In this document: positions 29,400 through 38,613 of the stretch, one piece after another
Numbering within the stretch: position 1 is the first letter of the stretch
Layout: every line of letters starts with the position of its first letter
Assembly: GCF_030010555.1 (NCBI RefSeq)
Contig: NZ_JASCQP010000026.1
Coordinates: 62,001 to 126,000, forward strand
Direction of reading: 5' to 3'
DNA from: Halomonas rhizosphaerae
GTDB lineage: Bacteria > Pseudomonadota > Gammaproteobacteria > Pseudomonadales > Halomonadaceae
DNA length: 64,000 nt
Notes under the pieces: generated by a model
Database searches by the model: none
What the model was told of the DNA's origin: nothing
The model's input: only the letters and a program-made list of their open reading frames with translations
Position numbers and translations under genes: made by a program

Positions 29400-31223
29400 A
29401 TGACTGCCCCCGCTGCTACCACGCCCTGCGCTGTCCCCCCGACCCTGCGCCCCTACCAGCAGGCGGCGGTACGTCGCGTCGTCGCGCATTTCCGCGGCTC
29501 CAGCGATCCGGCAGTGGTGGTGCTGCCCACCGGCAGCGGCAAGTCGCTGGTGATCGCCGAGCTGGCGCGCCTGGCCCGGGGGCGGGTGCTGGTGCTGGCC
29601 CATGTGCGCGAGCTGGTGGAGCAGAACCACGCCAAGTACCTGGCCTACGGCCTCGAGGCCGACATCTTCAGCGCCGGCCTGGGGTGCAAGGAGGCCGGAC
29701 GCCAGGTGGTGTTCGGCTCGGTGCAGTCGGTGGTGCGCAACCTCGAACGCTTCGCCGCGGCGGACCATCCGCGCGGCCCCTTCACCCTGCTGGTGGTCGA
29801 CGAGTGCCATCGGGTATCGCCGGCGGAGGACTCCAGCTACCGCCAGGTGGTCGACCATCTGCGCGCGGCCAACCCGCGCCTCAAGATCCTCGGCCTCACG
29901 GCGACCCCCTATCGCCTCGGCCAGGGCTTCATCTACCATCGCCATCACCATGGCATGGTGCGCGGCGACGTGGATGCCTTCTTTCGCGACTGCGTCTTCG
30001 AGCAGCCACTGCGGCTGATGGTCAAGCAGGGCTACCTCGCTGAGCCGCGGCGCATCGATGCGGCCCTTTTCAAGGACGGGCAAGAGCTGCGCTACGACTT
30101 CTCGGCGCTCGTCCCGGCCTCGAGTGGGCTCTTCCGCGAGGAGGAGCTCAACCGGGTGGTGGCGGGCCACCGCGCCACCCCGGGCATCATCGCCGAGATC
30201 GTGGCGCGTGCCCGGAACCGCCAGGGGGTGATGCTCTTCGCGGCAAGCGTGGCCCACGCCGAGGAGATCCTCGGCTACCTGCCGGCGGGCGAGGCGTCGC
30301 TGGTCACCGGCGAGACCCCCTCTGCCGAACGCGAGCGGATCATCGATGCCTTCAAGGCGCGTGAACTCAAGTACCTGGTCAACGTGGCGGTGCTCACCAC
30401 CGGCTTCGATGCCCCCCACGTGGACCTGATCGCCATCCTGCGTCCCACCGAATCGGTGAGCCTCTACCAGCAGATCGTCGGCCGCGGCCTGCGCCTCGCG
30501 CCGGGCAAGCGCGACTGCCTGGTCCTCGACTATGCCGGCAATCCCTGGGACCTCTATGCCCCGGAGGTGGGTTCGCCCAAACCGACCGGCGACAGCGAGC
30601 CGGTGCAGGTGGAGTGTCCGGCCTGCGGCCATGCCAATCTCTTCTGGGGGCGTCGCGACGGCGAAGTGGTGATCGAGCACTTCGGTCGCCGCTGCCAGGG
30701 GCTGGTGGAGGACGAGCGCGGCAAGCGCACTCAGTGCGACTTCCGGTTTCGCTTCAAGGTGTGCCCCGAGTGCGGCGCCGAGAACGATATCGCCGCCCGG
30801 CGCTGTCACGGCTGCGAGACCCTGCTGGTGGACGCCGACGACAAGCTCAAGGAGGCGCTGCGCCTGCGCGACGCCCGGGTGCTGCGCGTGGCCGGCATGC
30901 AGCTCGAGGCCACCGTCAACGGCCGCGGCCTGCCGCGATTGAAGGTGACCTACCATGACGAGGACGGTGCCACGCTGTCGGAGTGGTTCGCCCTGGAGAC
31001 CCCGGCCCAGCGCGGCGCCTTCGCCGCGGCCTTCCTGCGCGAGCACCTGCGCGCCCCGGGCGTGCCTTTCCGCCCCACCACCCCCGAGGAGGTGGTCGCC
31101 GAGCGCCACCGCCTGCGCCACCCCGACTTCGTGGTGGGCCGAAAGGTGGGCCGCCACTGGCAGGTGCGGGAGAAGCTCTTCGACTACACCGGGCGTTACC
31201 GCAAGGCCGCCGAGGCGGAGTAG
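29400..31223 (+). CDS. radD: RadD-like DEAD/DEAH-box ATPase
   Basis: This 607-residue superfamily 2 ATPase is close in layout to E. coli RadD/YejH (586 residues). Motif I is PTGSGKS, motif II VVDECH, motif III LTATPYR, and motif [14 protein letters not shown]. Two CxxC pairs follow the helicase core ([10 protein letters not shown] and [20 protein letters not shown]), giving a likely zinc-binding region, then a basic C-terminal domain ([11 protein letters not shown]). RadD works with RecA in recombinational repair. No operon partner; a possible intergenic repeat follows. Confidence 0.88.
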   Translation: MTAPAATTPCAVPPTLRPYQQAAVRRVVAHFRGSSDPAVVVLPTGSGKSLVIAELARLARGRVLVLAHVRELVEQNHAKYLAYGLEADIFSAGLGCKEAGRQVVFGSVQSVVRNLERFAAADHPRGPFTLLVVDECHRVSPAEDSSYRQVVDHLRAANPRLKILGLTATPYRLGQGFIYHRHHHGMVRGDVDAFFRDCVFEQPLRLMVKQGYLAEPRRIDAALFKDGQELRYDFSALVPASSGLFREEELNRVVAGHRATPGIIAEIVARARNRQGVMLFAASVAHAEEILGYLPAGEASLVTGETPSAERERIIDAFKARELKYLVNVAVLTTGFDAPHVDLIAILRPTESVSLYQQIVGRGLRLAPGKRDCLVLDYAGNPWDLYAPEVGSPKPTGDSEPVQVECPACGHANLFWGRRDGEVVIEHFGRRCQGLVEDERGKRTQCDFRFRFKVCPECGAENDIAARRCHGCETLLVDADDKLKEALRLRDARVLRVAGMQLEATVNGRGLPRLKVTYHDEDGATLSEWFALETPAQRGAFAAAFLREHLRAPGVPFRPTTPEEVVAERHRLRHPDFVVGRKVGRHWQVREKLFDYTGRYRKAAEAE

Positions 31224-31543
31224 CAGGCATGCATGGTCTGAACGAGAGGCGCCGGGGGCAGGCCGTAGGGGAGGTCCTACGCCATGGGTGAGGAGCATGG
31301 CTCCGAACGGGCTGGCCAGGGATGGCCAGCACCGGACCTGCAAGCGGAGCGGGACGCGAAAGCGAAGCAGGGCGTCGGTAGCGTACAGGGAGGTATTCAC
31401 AGCGCCTCCCCGGTGGTCCGACACTTCGGGGCCTGTCACCGGATCAGCCTCGAGTGGGCGGTCGGTGGCGTCGATGCTGTTTCCCTCGGCACCATCTTGC
31501 TAGACTGCCCCGTTGATCCTGCGTCCCCGGAGAGGCACGCCGC
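31224..31543. other. Intergenic stretch with hairpins, possible dispersed repeat
   Basis: No credible gene is present. The stretch holds GCTGGCCA-GGGA-TGGCCAGC (31311-31330) and GGGAGG-tattcacagcg-CCTCCC (31388-31410). From memory, blocks combining 'CCAGGGATGGCC' with 'CAGGGAGGTATTCACAGCG' recur between genes in Halomonas-like genomes, which would make this a short interspersed repeat. The part after about 31430 must contain the scpA promoter. Confidence 0.45.
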
Positions 31544-32479
31544 GTGAGCGCCACCCCCGATACCGCCAGCCCCGAACAGACCGATGCCGCGGCCGGCCAC
31601 GCCGAGGTGCTGGGGCGGCTGTTCAACGAGCCGATCACCCAGCTGCCGGAAGATCTCTATATTCCGCCGGAGGCGCTGCGCGTCTTCCTCGAGGCCTTCG
31701 AGGGGCCGCTCGACCTGCTGCTCTACCTGATCCGCCGTCAGAACCTGGATATCCTGGCCATCGACGTGGCCGCCATCACCCGCCAGTACATCGAGTACGT
31801 GGAGCTGATGAAGGCCATGGAGATCGAGCTGGCCGGGGAGTACCTGCTGATGGCGGCCATGCTGGCCGAGATCAAGTCGCGTACCCTGCTGCCGCGCCCG
31901 CCGAAGGAGGGCGGGGACGACGAGGAGGAGGACCCGCGGGCCGAGCTGATCCGCCGGCTGCAGGAGTACGAGCGGCTCAAGTATGCCGCCGAGTCGCTGG
32001 CCGAGCTGCCGCGGCTGGGGCGCGACTGGTTTCCGGCCCGGGCGGCCCTGCCGGCCCTGGAGGCGCGGGTGATCCACCCCGACGTGGAGCTCGACGAGCT
32101 GCTCGGGGCCCTGGCCGGCATCCTGCGCCGTGCGGAGCTCAATCAGGCCCACCAGATCAGCCGCGAGGGGCTCTCGACCCGGGAGCGCATGCTGGCGATC
32201 ATGGAGCGCCTGGGCGACGAGCACTACACCGCCTTCGAGGCGCTGTTCACCCTCGAGGAGGGGCGGGCCGGGGTGATCGTCACCTTCATGGCGATCCTCG
32301 AGCTGGCCAAGGAGGCGATGATCGAGATCGTGCAGAATGCCCCGCTCTCGCCGATCCATGTGCGCGCCAGGGCCGCCCGGGACGAGGGGCCCGAGGAGGC
32401 GTTCCTCGAGGAGGAGGGCGGCGAGAGCGCCTTCGATGACCATCCCTTGGATGACCCGGAGGGGAGCGACCCGGCATGA
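31544..32479 (+). CDS. scpA: Segregation and condensation protein A
   Basis: This is a 311-residue kleisin. Conserved segments are FEGPLDLLLYLIRRQNLDILAIDV (the SMC-neck binding region; shown here as FEGPLDLLLYLIRRQ and onward), IELAGEYLLMAAMLAEIKSR, and a C-terminal winged helix that binds the SMC head (FEALFTLEEGRAGVIVTFMAI, given in part). ScpA joins ScpB and SMC for chromosome organisation. GTG start with GGAGAGG upstream. The stop overlaps the scpB start (ATGA). Confidence 0.94.
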   Translation: MSATPDTASPEQTDAAAGHAEVLGRLFNEPITQLPEDLYIPPEALRVFLEAFEGPLDLLLYLIRRQNLDILAIDVAAITRQYIEYVELMKAMEIELAGEYLLMAAMLAEIKSRTLLPRPPKEGGDDEEEDPRAELIRRLQEYERLKYAAESLAELPRLGRDWFPARAALPALEARVIHPDVELDELLGALAGILRRAELNQAHQISREGLSTRERMLAIMERLGDEHYTAFEALFTLEEGRAGVIVTFMAILELAKEAMIEIVQNAPLSPIHVRARAARDEGPEEAFLEEEGGESAFDDHPLDDPEGSDPA

Positions 32480-33342
32480 CCGCCATGGAATTTCCCGATG
32501 CCCTGGACGAGATCCTCGAGGCGGCGCTGCTGGCGGCCGGGGAGCCGCTGGGGCTGGAGCGCCTGGAGGGGCTGTTCGATGACCACGAGCGTCCGCCGCG
32601 GCGCGCCCTGCGCGAGGCCCTGGAGCGCCTGGGGGACCGCCACGAGCGGGGGGCCATGGAGCTGGTCGAGACCGCTTCGGGCTACCAGCTGCGTATCCGG
32701 CCGCGCCTCTCGCGCTGGGTCTCGCGGCTCTGGGACGAGCGGCCCCAGCGCTATTCCCGGGCGCTGCTGGAGACGCTGGCACTGATCGCCTACCGCCAGC
32801 CGGTGACCCGTGGTGACATCGAGGAGGTGCGGGGCGTCACGGTGAGCGGCTCGATCATGCGCACCCTGCTCGACCGCGGCTGGATCCGGGTGGTGGGCCA
32901 CCGCGACGTTCCCGGGCGCCCGGGGGTCTATGCCACCACGCGAAGCTTCCTCGACGATTTTGGCCTCAAGACCCTCGACGAGCTGCCGCCGATGCACGAG
33001 CTCAGGCACTTCGAGGAGCCGGTCGTGGAGGAGGAGGCACCGCCTCCCCAGCACGAGCTGCTGGCCCAGGCGGACGAGGCCGAGGCGGTCGATGACTCGC
33101 CCGAGGCGGACGAGGCAGAAGACGAGATGTCGCCCGAGACGGGCGGCGAGGTGGCCCCCCAGGCCGCCGACCCGACGGCCGGGAGGGCCGACGATGATGA
33201 CCACGCCGGGAAGGCGTCCGAGCGGGCAGGGCTGAGCTTCGCCGATCTGGAGGCTCGACTGTCCGAACGTGCCCGGGGCCGCGTCGCCGATGACGCTGCC
33301 CCGGGGACGGAATCCACACCCAGTGAGAATGACGACCGATGA
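32476..33342 (+). CDS. scpB: Segregation and condensation protein B, with acidic C-terminal tail
   Basis: This is a 288-residue ScpB. Two winged-helix domains span about residues 5-180, with [20 protein letters not shown] and [20 protein letters not shown] (the usual ScpB signature) and GRPGVYATT. Residues beyond about 185 form a long acidic, low-complexity tail ([20 protein letters not shown]), longer than in the basic approximately 200-residue type. It is coupled by 4-nt overlaps to scpA and rluB. Confidence 0.93.
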   Translation: MTAMEFPDALDEILEAALLAAGEPLGLERLEGLFDDHERPPRRALREALERLGDRHERGAMELVETASGYQLRIRPRLSRWVSRLWDERPQRYSRALLETLALIAYRQPVTRGDIEEVRGVTVSGSIMRTLLDRGWIRVVGHRDVPGRPGVYATTRSFLDDFGLKTLDELPPMHELRHFEEPVVEEEAPPPQHELLAQADEAEAVDDSPEADEAEDEMSPETGGEVAPQAADPTAGRADDDDHAGKASERAGLSFADLEARLSERARGRVADDAAPGTESTPSENDDR

Positions 33343-34196
33343 GCACTACCACCGAGAAACTGCAGAAGGTCCTGGCGCGTGCCGGACTCGGCTCGCGCCG
33401 CGAGATGGAGGCCGCCATCGCCGATGGCCGGGTCAAGGTCAACGGCAAGGTGGCCACCCTGGGCGACCGCATCGAGATGCGCGACCGGGTGGCCGTCGAT
33501 GACCGCCCGGTGACCCTGCGCGGCGCCGAGGAGGTGCCGCGCCGGGTGATCATGTACAACAAGCCCGAGGGCGAACTGTGTACCCGCAAGGACCCGGAAG
33601 GGCGGCGTACCGTCTTCGATCGCCTGCCGCGCCTCAAGGGCGAGCGCTGGATCGCCATCGGCCGCCTGGACATCAACACCAGCGGCCTGCTGCTGTTCAC
33701 CACCGATGGGGAACTGGCCAACAAGCTGATGCATCCCTCCACCGAGGTGGAGCGTGAATATGCCGTTCGCGTGATGGGCGAGGTGAAGAAGGAGCAGGTC
33801 GTGGCCATGGTCGAGGGCGTGATGCTCGATGACGGGCCGGCACGCTTCACCGACGTCCAGGAGTTCGGCGGCGAGGGCATCAACACCTGGTTCCACGTGG
33901 TCATCATGGAGGGCCGCAACCGCGAGGTGCGTCGCCTGTGGGAGTCCCAGGGGCTCACCGTCAGCCGCCTGAAGCGGGTGCGCTACGGGAACATCTTCCT
34001 CGACAAGCGGACCAAGGCCGGCGAGTGGGTGGAACTCTCCCAGGACGAGATCGATGACCTCTCGGCGACGGCCGGCCTGGAAGCACGCAAGGTGCCGGAA
34101 CTGACTCCGGACGAGAAGAACCGCTGGAGCCGGGACAAGCACAAGCGCCGGCCGGTGCAGGCCATGCGCAAGCCCAAGGGCCAGCGCGGGCGCTGA
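33339..34196 (+). CDS. rluB: 23S rRNA pseudouridine(2605) synthase
   Basis: This 285-residue RsuA/RluB-family enzyme has an N-terminal S4 RNA-binding domain ([20 protein letters not shown]) and a catalytic domain whose [20 protein letters not shown] carries the catalytic Asp. [27 protein letters not shown] matches RluB/RsuA (split here as [15 protein letters not shown] and SRLKRVRYG). The C-terminal tail is basic ([20 protein letters not shown]). It modifies U2605 of 23S rRNA. Third gene of the scpA-scpB-rluB unit. Confidence 0.94.
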   Translation: MSTTTEKLQKVLARAGLGSRREMEAAIADGRVKVNGKVATLGDRIEMRDRVAVDDRPVTLRGAEEVPRRVIMYNKPEGELCTRKDPEGRRTVFDRLPRLKGERWIAIGRLDINTSGLLLFTTDGELANKLMHPSTEVEREYAVRVMGEVKKEQVVAMVEGVMLDDGPARFTDVQEFGGEGINTWFHVVIMEGRNREVRRLWESQGLTVSRLKRVRYGNIFLDKRTKAGEWVELSQDEIDDLSATAGLEARKVPELTPDEKNRWSRDKHKRRPVQAMRKPKGQRGR

Positions 34197-34232
34197 GCGC
34201 GGCCCCGCCTTGCGACCAAAGGCAAAAAGCGC

Positions 34233-34261
34233 TTGCCATCACGGGGGCAGATCAGTAATAT
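34233..34261 (+). promoter_or_regulatory. Sigma-70 promoter of the tRNA-Lys pair
   Basis: TTGCCA and TAATAT are separated by exactly 17 bp, one of the best sigma-70 matches in the window. The -10 ends 16 bp before the first tRNA-Lys. A GC-rich stretch (CACCCG) follows the -10, which may be a stringent discriminator. Confidence 0.78.
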
Positions 34262-34277
34262 CTGCACCCGTTCGGAG

Positions 34278-34353
34278 GGGTCGTTAGCTCAGTTGGTAGA
34301 GCAGTTGGCTTTTAACCAATTGGTCGTAGGTTCGAATCCTACACGACCCACCA
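34278..34353 (+). tRNA. tRNA-Lys (anticodon UUU), copy 1
   Basis: This is a 76-nt tRNA with encoded CCA. Acceptor stem GGGTCGT / ACGACCC, D-arm AGCTCAGTTGGTAGAGC, anticodon loop CTTTTAA (TTT), T-arm TAGGTTCGAATCCTA. Identical to the second copy 30 bp downstream. Confidence 0.97.
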
Positions 34354-34383
34354 TCCGAGCCTGTATGCTTGCCCACAAGCACC

Positions 34384-34459
34384 GGGTCGTTAGCTCAGTT
34401 GGTAGAGCAGTTGGCTTTTAACCAATTGGTCGTAGGTTCGAATCCTACACGACCCACCA
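34384..34459 (+). tRNA. tRNA-Lys (anticodon UUU), copy 2
   Basis: This is identical in sequence to copy 1 (34278-34353). It is probably cotranscribed from the same promoter and followed by a strong terminator. The accessory island begins right after it. Confidence 0.97.
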
Positions 34460-34469
34460 GATTGCCAGC

Positions 34470-34504
34470 AAAACGCCCTCGCTTCCAGGAAGCGAGGGCG
34501 TTTT
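34470..34504 (+). terminator. Terminator of the tRNA-Lys pair
   Basis: AAAACGCCCTCGCTTCC and its complement GGAAGCGAGGGCGTTTT form a long stem ending in TTTT, 10 bp past the second tRNA-Lys. The A-run and T-run make it effective on both strands. Confidence 0.85.
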
Positions 34505-34671
34505 GCGTAATGGGATCCATGTGAGTTCACTGTCGAGCATGGCCCGCGCTACTGGCGATCACCTCGCCCTTTGCTGATGGTCACGGGGACGTTTCCAGTG
34601 AGATGGCGCGTCTTCGGCCGGCAGCCCCACGGGTTCTGCTGCCTTGCCGATCCAGTCGCTCGTCGCGGGTC

Positions 34672-34746
34672 TCAACGAAGACCGAGAACGGAGAGAATCA
34701 CCAACACGATGACGATTGCGCCGACGATATAGACGATGTTGTTCAT
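34672..34746 (-). CDS. 24-residue single-helix membrane microprotein
   Basis: The reading frame encodes MNNIVYIVGAIVIVLVILS followed by VLGLR, a single hydrophobic helix ending in Leu-Arg. An AGGAA ribosome site lies about 10 nt upstream. Small proteins with the pattern 'MNxIVYxVGxxVIVLxxLxFxGLR' occur in Pseudomonas and Halomonas (from memory), which argues it is real. Function unknown; it lies at the start of the stress island with other small membrane proteins. Confidence 0.65.
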   Translation of the reverse strand: MNNIVYIVGAIVIVLVILSVLGLR

Positions 34747-35067
34747 TAAGACGTATTCCTGTTTGACGCATGATCCTGTGTGAGGATGCTGCGGGATGGC
34801 TCGTGTCATGATGGCGTCGCAGTCCGTGCGACGCATGGTGTAACTCCCTGTACAGGCGGTTCCCTTGCCTCACCCATGCTGAGGATAAGTTATCGGTGGC
34901 CTCCCATCTGTGCGCTGCCGTACATTGCCCTCTTTGCCCGAAGCCCGGTAGAACGATCGAGCCAAGGGGATGATCCCGGCGGGCTGGGCGCATCCGGGGA
35001 ACGGATGCGTTCCGTCAACCAGGGCTCGGGCACCGGAGACGACCTCCGTGAGCAGCACGTCCCTCCC
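34747..35067. other. Intergenic stretch, no gene seen
   Basis: This holds the upstream region of the microprotein gene (minus strand) and the 3' flank of the GGDEF gene. Open frames through it show no recognisable protein and no good ribosome site. Nothing further is supported. Confidence 0.5.
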
Positions 35068-36213
35068 CTAGAAGTCGAAAACGTATTGCGATGGCTGCAG
35101 GGGGGGATGCAGGCCTGGTTCGGTCCGCCTTCGTTGAAGGGGGCGGGTATTCATCTCGGCTGTGAAGCAGTGATGCCCGTTTCGACCATTTCGCTTGGCG
35201 TGGTACATGGCCGTGTCGGCGTTGTGCATGAGGGTATCCGCATCGTCGGCATCATCGGGGTAGAGGCTGATGCCGATGCTAAGCGTGATAAGGAGTTCAT
35301 GACCCTGGATACCGTATGGCCTGCCGAGGACGGCGAGCAGTTTTTCCGCGACTCGCGTGGCATCCTCGGGTCGCCTGATCTCGGCGAGCAGGATCACGAA
35401 TTCGTCGCCACCCTGGCGGCAGACGGTGTCGATGTCGCGCATGCAGTCCTGAACACGACTCGCAACCGCCTGGAGCAGGCTGTCCCCCACGGCATGGCCG
35501 AATGAATCATTGATGGGCTTGAAGTCGTCGAGGTCGAGATAGAGCAGGGCGACCAGGTGTCGGTGTCGTCGAGCCAGGCCAATGGCTCGGGAGAGCCGCT
35601 CCGTCAGCAGGGCGCGATTGGGCAGGCCGGTGAGTGCATCATGCTGCGCCTGGTAGGCTATCCGCTCCAGCATGACCTGTGACTGGGAGGCGTCGTGGAA
35701 CACGATCACGGCGCCGATGACTCGACCTTCCCGGTCATGGATGGGCGCCGCTGAATCCTCGATCGCAAGCTTGCTGCCATCCTGTCGGACGAGCACGCAA
35801 TCCAGAGCGAGGCCTACCGCTCTGTTCTCCTCGATGGCGCGCCGCCCGGGGGTGACCGTCGTCTGGTGTGTCTTGCCATCGACAAGATGGAACACACGGG
35901 ACAGAGGCTTGCCGATCGCTTCCGGTTGCGACCAGCCTGTCAGGGTCTCCGCTACCCGGTTCATGTGGGTGACCGCGCCGTGAAGATCGATGGTCAGGAC
36001 GGCATCGCCAATGGTATCGAGCGCTACCCGAGCCCATGCCTTCTCGGCATCCAGGGCGGCTGCGATATCTCGCCTCGCGACGAGGGTCGCTTTTCGCCCG
36101 GGGAAGTCTTCCACTCTCGGGGTAGGGCCATGCCGCACCGGCTGTTCTGCGCGGAAGGAGGCGGAATCGAGGGGCGTCCAGGCGGAGCCCTGAAGCATCG
36201 AGTCGTCCCTCAT
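35068..36213 (-). CDS. PAS-GGDEF diguanylate cyclase, no EAL
   Basis: The 381-residue form has a PAS domain (RVALDTIGDAVLTIDLHGAV, then GWSQPEAIGKPLSRVF) and a C-terminal GGDEF domain (HDALTGLPNRALLTERL, CRQGGDEFVILL) with an RxxD inhibitory site (RDID) five residues before GGDEF. It should make c-di-GMP. There is no membrane segment, so it is probably cytoplasmic. The frame stays open 60 codons upstream of 36213, but that part looks non-coding; no start has a clear ribosome site. The tail (MNTRPLQRRRTEPGLH) resembles the linker that often leads into an EAL domain, so the gene may be truncated. Confidence 0.82.
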   Translation of the reverse strand: MRDDSMLQGSAWTPLDSASFRAEQPVRHGPTPRVEDFPGRKATLVARRDIAAALDAEKAWARVALDTIGDAVLTIDLHGAVTHMNRVAETLTGWSQPEAIGKPLSRVFHLVDGKTHQTTVTPGRRAIEENRAVGLALDCVLVRQDGSKLAIEDSAAPIHDREGRVIGAVIVFHDASQSQVMLERIAYQAQHDALTGLPNRALLTERLSRAIGLARRHRHLVALLYLDLDDFKPINDSFGHAVGDSLLQAVASRVQDCMRDIDTVCRQGGDEFVILLAEIRRPEDATRVAEKLLAVLGRPYGIQGHELLITLSIGISLYPDDADDADTLMHNADTAMYHAKRNGRNGHHCFTAEMNTRPLQRRRTEPGLHPPLQPSQYVFDF

Positions 36214-36737
36214 GGACTCGACCCGGGGACACGCATCCGCCACTGGCCGTATACCGGATGGTGGGGGTAGAGCACAATGGCCGGGTGTGTCGCTCGAGGC
36301 CGTGAGACAAGAGGCCTGATCATCAGAAACGGTGGCACAACCATGAGTCGATTCCCTGTTCGGCTTGCGTGCGAGCCCCCTGTGGGACGGCATGGCCTGA
36401 CCCGAATCCCGGGGCTTGGCCAGTATCTAGCGAGCCTAGTGGCGTGACCGCGTCGCTTCCGTGCGTTAGCGTACACGGCATGGGCTACGCTTCATGCGAG
36501 TGTGTCGGCGGCGGGGAGTGCAGAGAGCCTCGTGTGACTCGGAGCTTTCTATCTATTTCAATGGGTAATCGGTTGCCTGCTGCCGCGGGGCATCCGGTTG
36601 CCTGTCTCTTGATGTGATCCGGGGTGCGGCCGGCAAGGCGTTTCAGCGGCGGCCACGGGTCATCAACCACCATCGGACCAGTCCCTTTTTTGCACCCTGT
36701 TATCGGGGGTGGCTTGTCCGATACGGGAGTGTCAGTC
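36214..36737. other. Intergenic region between GGDEF and Crp/Fnr genes
   Basis: No gene is supported. It contains one copy of the 14-bp island motif (36461-36474) and must hold the promoters of the two divergent genes. Otherwise no clear structure. Confidence 0.5.
36461..36474. promoter_or_regulatory. Island motif GTGCG-N4-CGCAC, site A
   Basis: GTGCGTTAGCGTAC differs from the perfect dyad at one base. It lies within a second, wider dyad CCGTG...CACGG (36459-36478). It sits midway between the GGDEF gene and the first Crp/Fnr gene, about 260 bp from the latter. Confidence 0.55.
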
Positions 36738-37457
36738 ATGGCCCTGCAACATGATCCTCGTCAGAATCACTTGCTGGCGGCCCTGTCGAGGGATGAATAC
36801 CAGCGCCTTGCGCCCCACCTCGAGCGGGTCGATCTGAGGCTGGGGGAGTCGCTGGCCGAGTCGGGAAAGGTGATGCGCCATGTCTATTTCCCGGTGGACT
36901 GCATCGTATCGCTACTGTGCGTCATGGAAGATGGAGATTCGACGGAAATTGCCGTCGTCGGTGCCGAGGGTATCGTCGGCATCTCGCTGTTCATGGGCGG
37001 CGAAACCACGCCTAGCCGTGCCGTCGTGCAGAGCGCCGGCAGCGCCTATCGCCTCAAGGGACAACTGATCAAGGATGAATTCGATCGCGCGTCAACGCTC
37101 CAGCATTTGTTGCTGCGCTACACGCAGGCCCTGATCACCCAGATGGCCCAGACTGCGGTATGCAACCGGCATCACAGCCTGGATCAGCAGCTGTGTCGCT
37201 GGCTGTTGCTGAGCCTGGATCGCTTGCCGACCAACGAGCTGGTCATGACCCAGGAGTTGATCGCCAACATGCTGGGTGTCCGTCGAGAGGGCGTCACCGA
37301 GTCGGCCGGCAAGCTGCAGCGGGCCGGGCTGATTTCCTACCATCGTGGGCACATCAGTATCCTGGACAGGACTGGCCTGGAGGCGCGGGTATGTGAGTGC
37401 TATGCGGTCGTCAAGAAGGAGTACGACCGCCTGCTGAGCTATCATCGCACCGGATGA
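36738..37457 (+). CDS. Crp/Fnr-family transcriptional regulator 1
   Basis: This 239-residue protein has a cyclic-nucleotide-binding-like beta-roll (LAESGKVMRHVYFPVDCIVS, EIAVVGAEGIVGISLFMGG) and a C-terminal Crp-type winged helix (MTQELIANMLGVRREGVTES). The recognition helix keeps Arg-Glu (RREGV), as in CRP's SRETV. The FNR-type N-terminal cysteine cluster is absent. ATG 36738 follows CGGGAG. A second paralogue follows. It is a candidate regulator of the surrounding stress island and of the GTGCG-N4-CGCAC sites; that link is inference. Confidence 0.88.
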   Translation: MALQHDPRQNHLLAALSRDEYQRLAPHLERVDLRLGESLAESGKVMRHVYFPVDCIVSLLCVMEDGDSTEIAVVGAEGIVGISLFMGGETTPSRAVVQSAGSAYRLKGQLIKDEFDRASTLQHLLLRYTQALITQMAQTAVCNRHHSLDQQLCRWLLLSLDRLPTNELVMTQELIANMLGVRREGVTESAGKLQRAGLISYHRGHISILDRTGLEARVCECYAVVKKEYDRLLSYHRTG

Positions 37458-37671
37458 CGGGGCCCTTTCCCTTATGGACCTGGTAGGGTGCTTGAGCAGG
37501 GCGTTTCCTGGCGTGTGTACCCTGGCGCACCGACGGCATGTTGCTGGACATGCCAGTGTTCGTGTACCGGCTTATCGGTGATTCCATGATCACTCCCTGC
37601 TGTCGTTGACGTCAGAGCCCTTTGATTTCTTGCCATGTGCCGATTGCCGGTTTTCCACCAGGAGCGTGCAC

Positions 37672-38394
37672 ATGAAGCCTTCGACCCTCGGTCCGATAAC
37701 CAACCACCTCATCGACAGCTTGCCGCGTCAGGACAGGGCATCTCTCCTTGCCGACTGCGAGGTCATCGACCTGGAGTTCGGTGAAGTGATCACCGAGCCC
37801 GGTGGACGGATCCTGCATGTCCATTTTCCCCTCAACAGCTTCATTTCCCTGATTGCGAATTTGAGTGACGGTGAGCAGCTGGAAGTGGCGATGGTCGGCA
37901 GTGAAGGCATGTACGGGATGCCCTTGATCCTGGGACTCGATAAATCGCCCTTGCGCGCCCTGGTGCAGGGGGCAGGGCCGGCACTGCGCCTGCCGACGAT
38001 TGTCTTTGGCCGTCACCTGGAGCAGAGTCCTGCGCTTCAGGTATTGCTGAAGCGCTATCTCTATGTGCTCATGCACCAACTGTCCCGGGTGGCGGCGTGT
38101 TCCCACTTTCATCAGGTCGAGGCCCGCCTGGCGCGCTGGCTGTTGATGACTCAGGATCGGGCGCATTCGGATCAGCTGCATCTCACCCACGAGTTCCTGG
38201 CCATGATGCTGGGGGTGCGTCGTGCCGGCATCACCCTGGCCGCTATGGCGCTTCAGGCGCGCCGGCTGATCAGCTATCACCGGGGGGATATCACGGTGCT
38301 GGACCGAGCGGGCCTGATCGAGGCCTCTTGTGGGTGCTATGCCGCCGATCGAAGTCTCTACCGGCGCGTCATCACCGACGGAGGCGCACCATGA
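37672..38394 (+). CDS. Crp/Fnr-family transcriptional regulator 2
   Basis: This 240-residue paralogue of the preceding protein has the same layout: beta-roll (VITEPGGRILHVHFPLNSFI, EVAMVGSEGMYGMPLILG) and winged helix (LTHEFLAMMLGVRRAGITLA). The recognition helix differs from regulator 1 in having Ala for Glu (RRAGI versus RREGV), so it may bind another site or bind more weakly. ATG 37672 has a CAGGAG ribosome site. The 214-bp gap to regulator 1 suggests its own promoter. A hairpin follows the stop. Confidence 0.87.
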   Translation: MKPSTLGPITNHLIDSLPRQDRASLLADCEVIDLEFGEVITEPGGRILHVHFPLNSFISLIANLSDGEQLEVAMVGSEGMYGMPLILGLDKSPLRALVQGAGPALRLPTIVFGRHLEQSPALQVLLKRYLYVLMHQLSRVAACSHFHQVEARLARWLLMTQDRAHSDQLHLTHEFLAMMLGVRRAGITLAAMALQARRLISYHRGDITVLDRAGLIEASCGCYAADRSLYRRVITDGGAP

Positions 38395-38397
38395 GGT

Positions 38398-38429
38398 GGC
38401 TGGTGCGCTCTGGGGAGAGCGCGCCAGCC
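38398..38429 (+). terminator. Hairpin after Crp/Fnr regulator 2
   Basis: GGCTGGTGCGCTC and GAGCGCGCCAGCC pair over 13 bp with one G-T wobble around TGGGGA. It lies 4 bp past the stop. There is no T-run, so termination strength is uncertain. Confidence 0.45.
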
Positions 38430-38577
38430 AGGATGTCATGACAACAATGCGGAGGGGGAGCGTCTCGATATCGTGGCTCAGCACCCCCAGCGACGCGGAT
38501 GACGCCTTCAGGGTGATGAGGGGCGGGCGCCTACCCGGAGTATGGGCTGCGACTTCTGAGGATGGAGTCAAGACAAC

Positions 38578-38596
38578 GGGGGCACGATGTGCCCCC
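38578..38596 (-). terminator. Hairpin after the periplasmic PRC-barrel gene
   Basis: GGGGGCAC-GAT-GTGCCCCC is a perfect 8-bp stem, 18 bp past the minus-strand PRC-barrel stop. It is followed on that strand by GTTGTCTT, a weak U-rich tail. Confidence 0.55.
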
Positions 38597-38613
38597 GCCG
38601 ACTGTGGGTTGGA

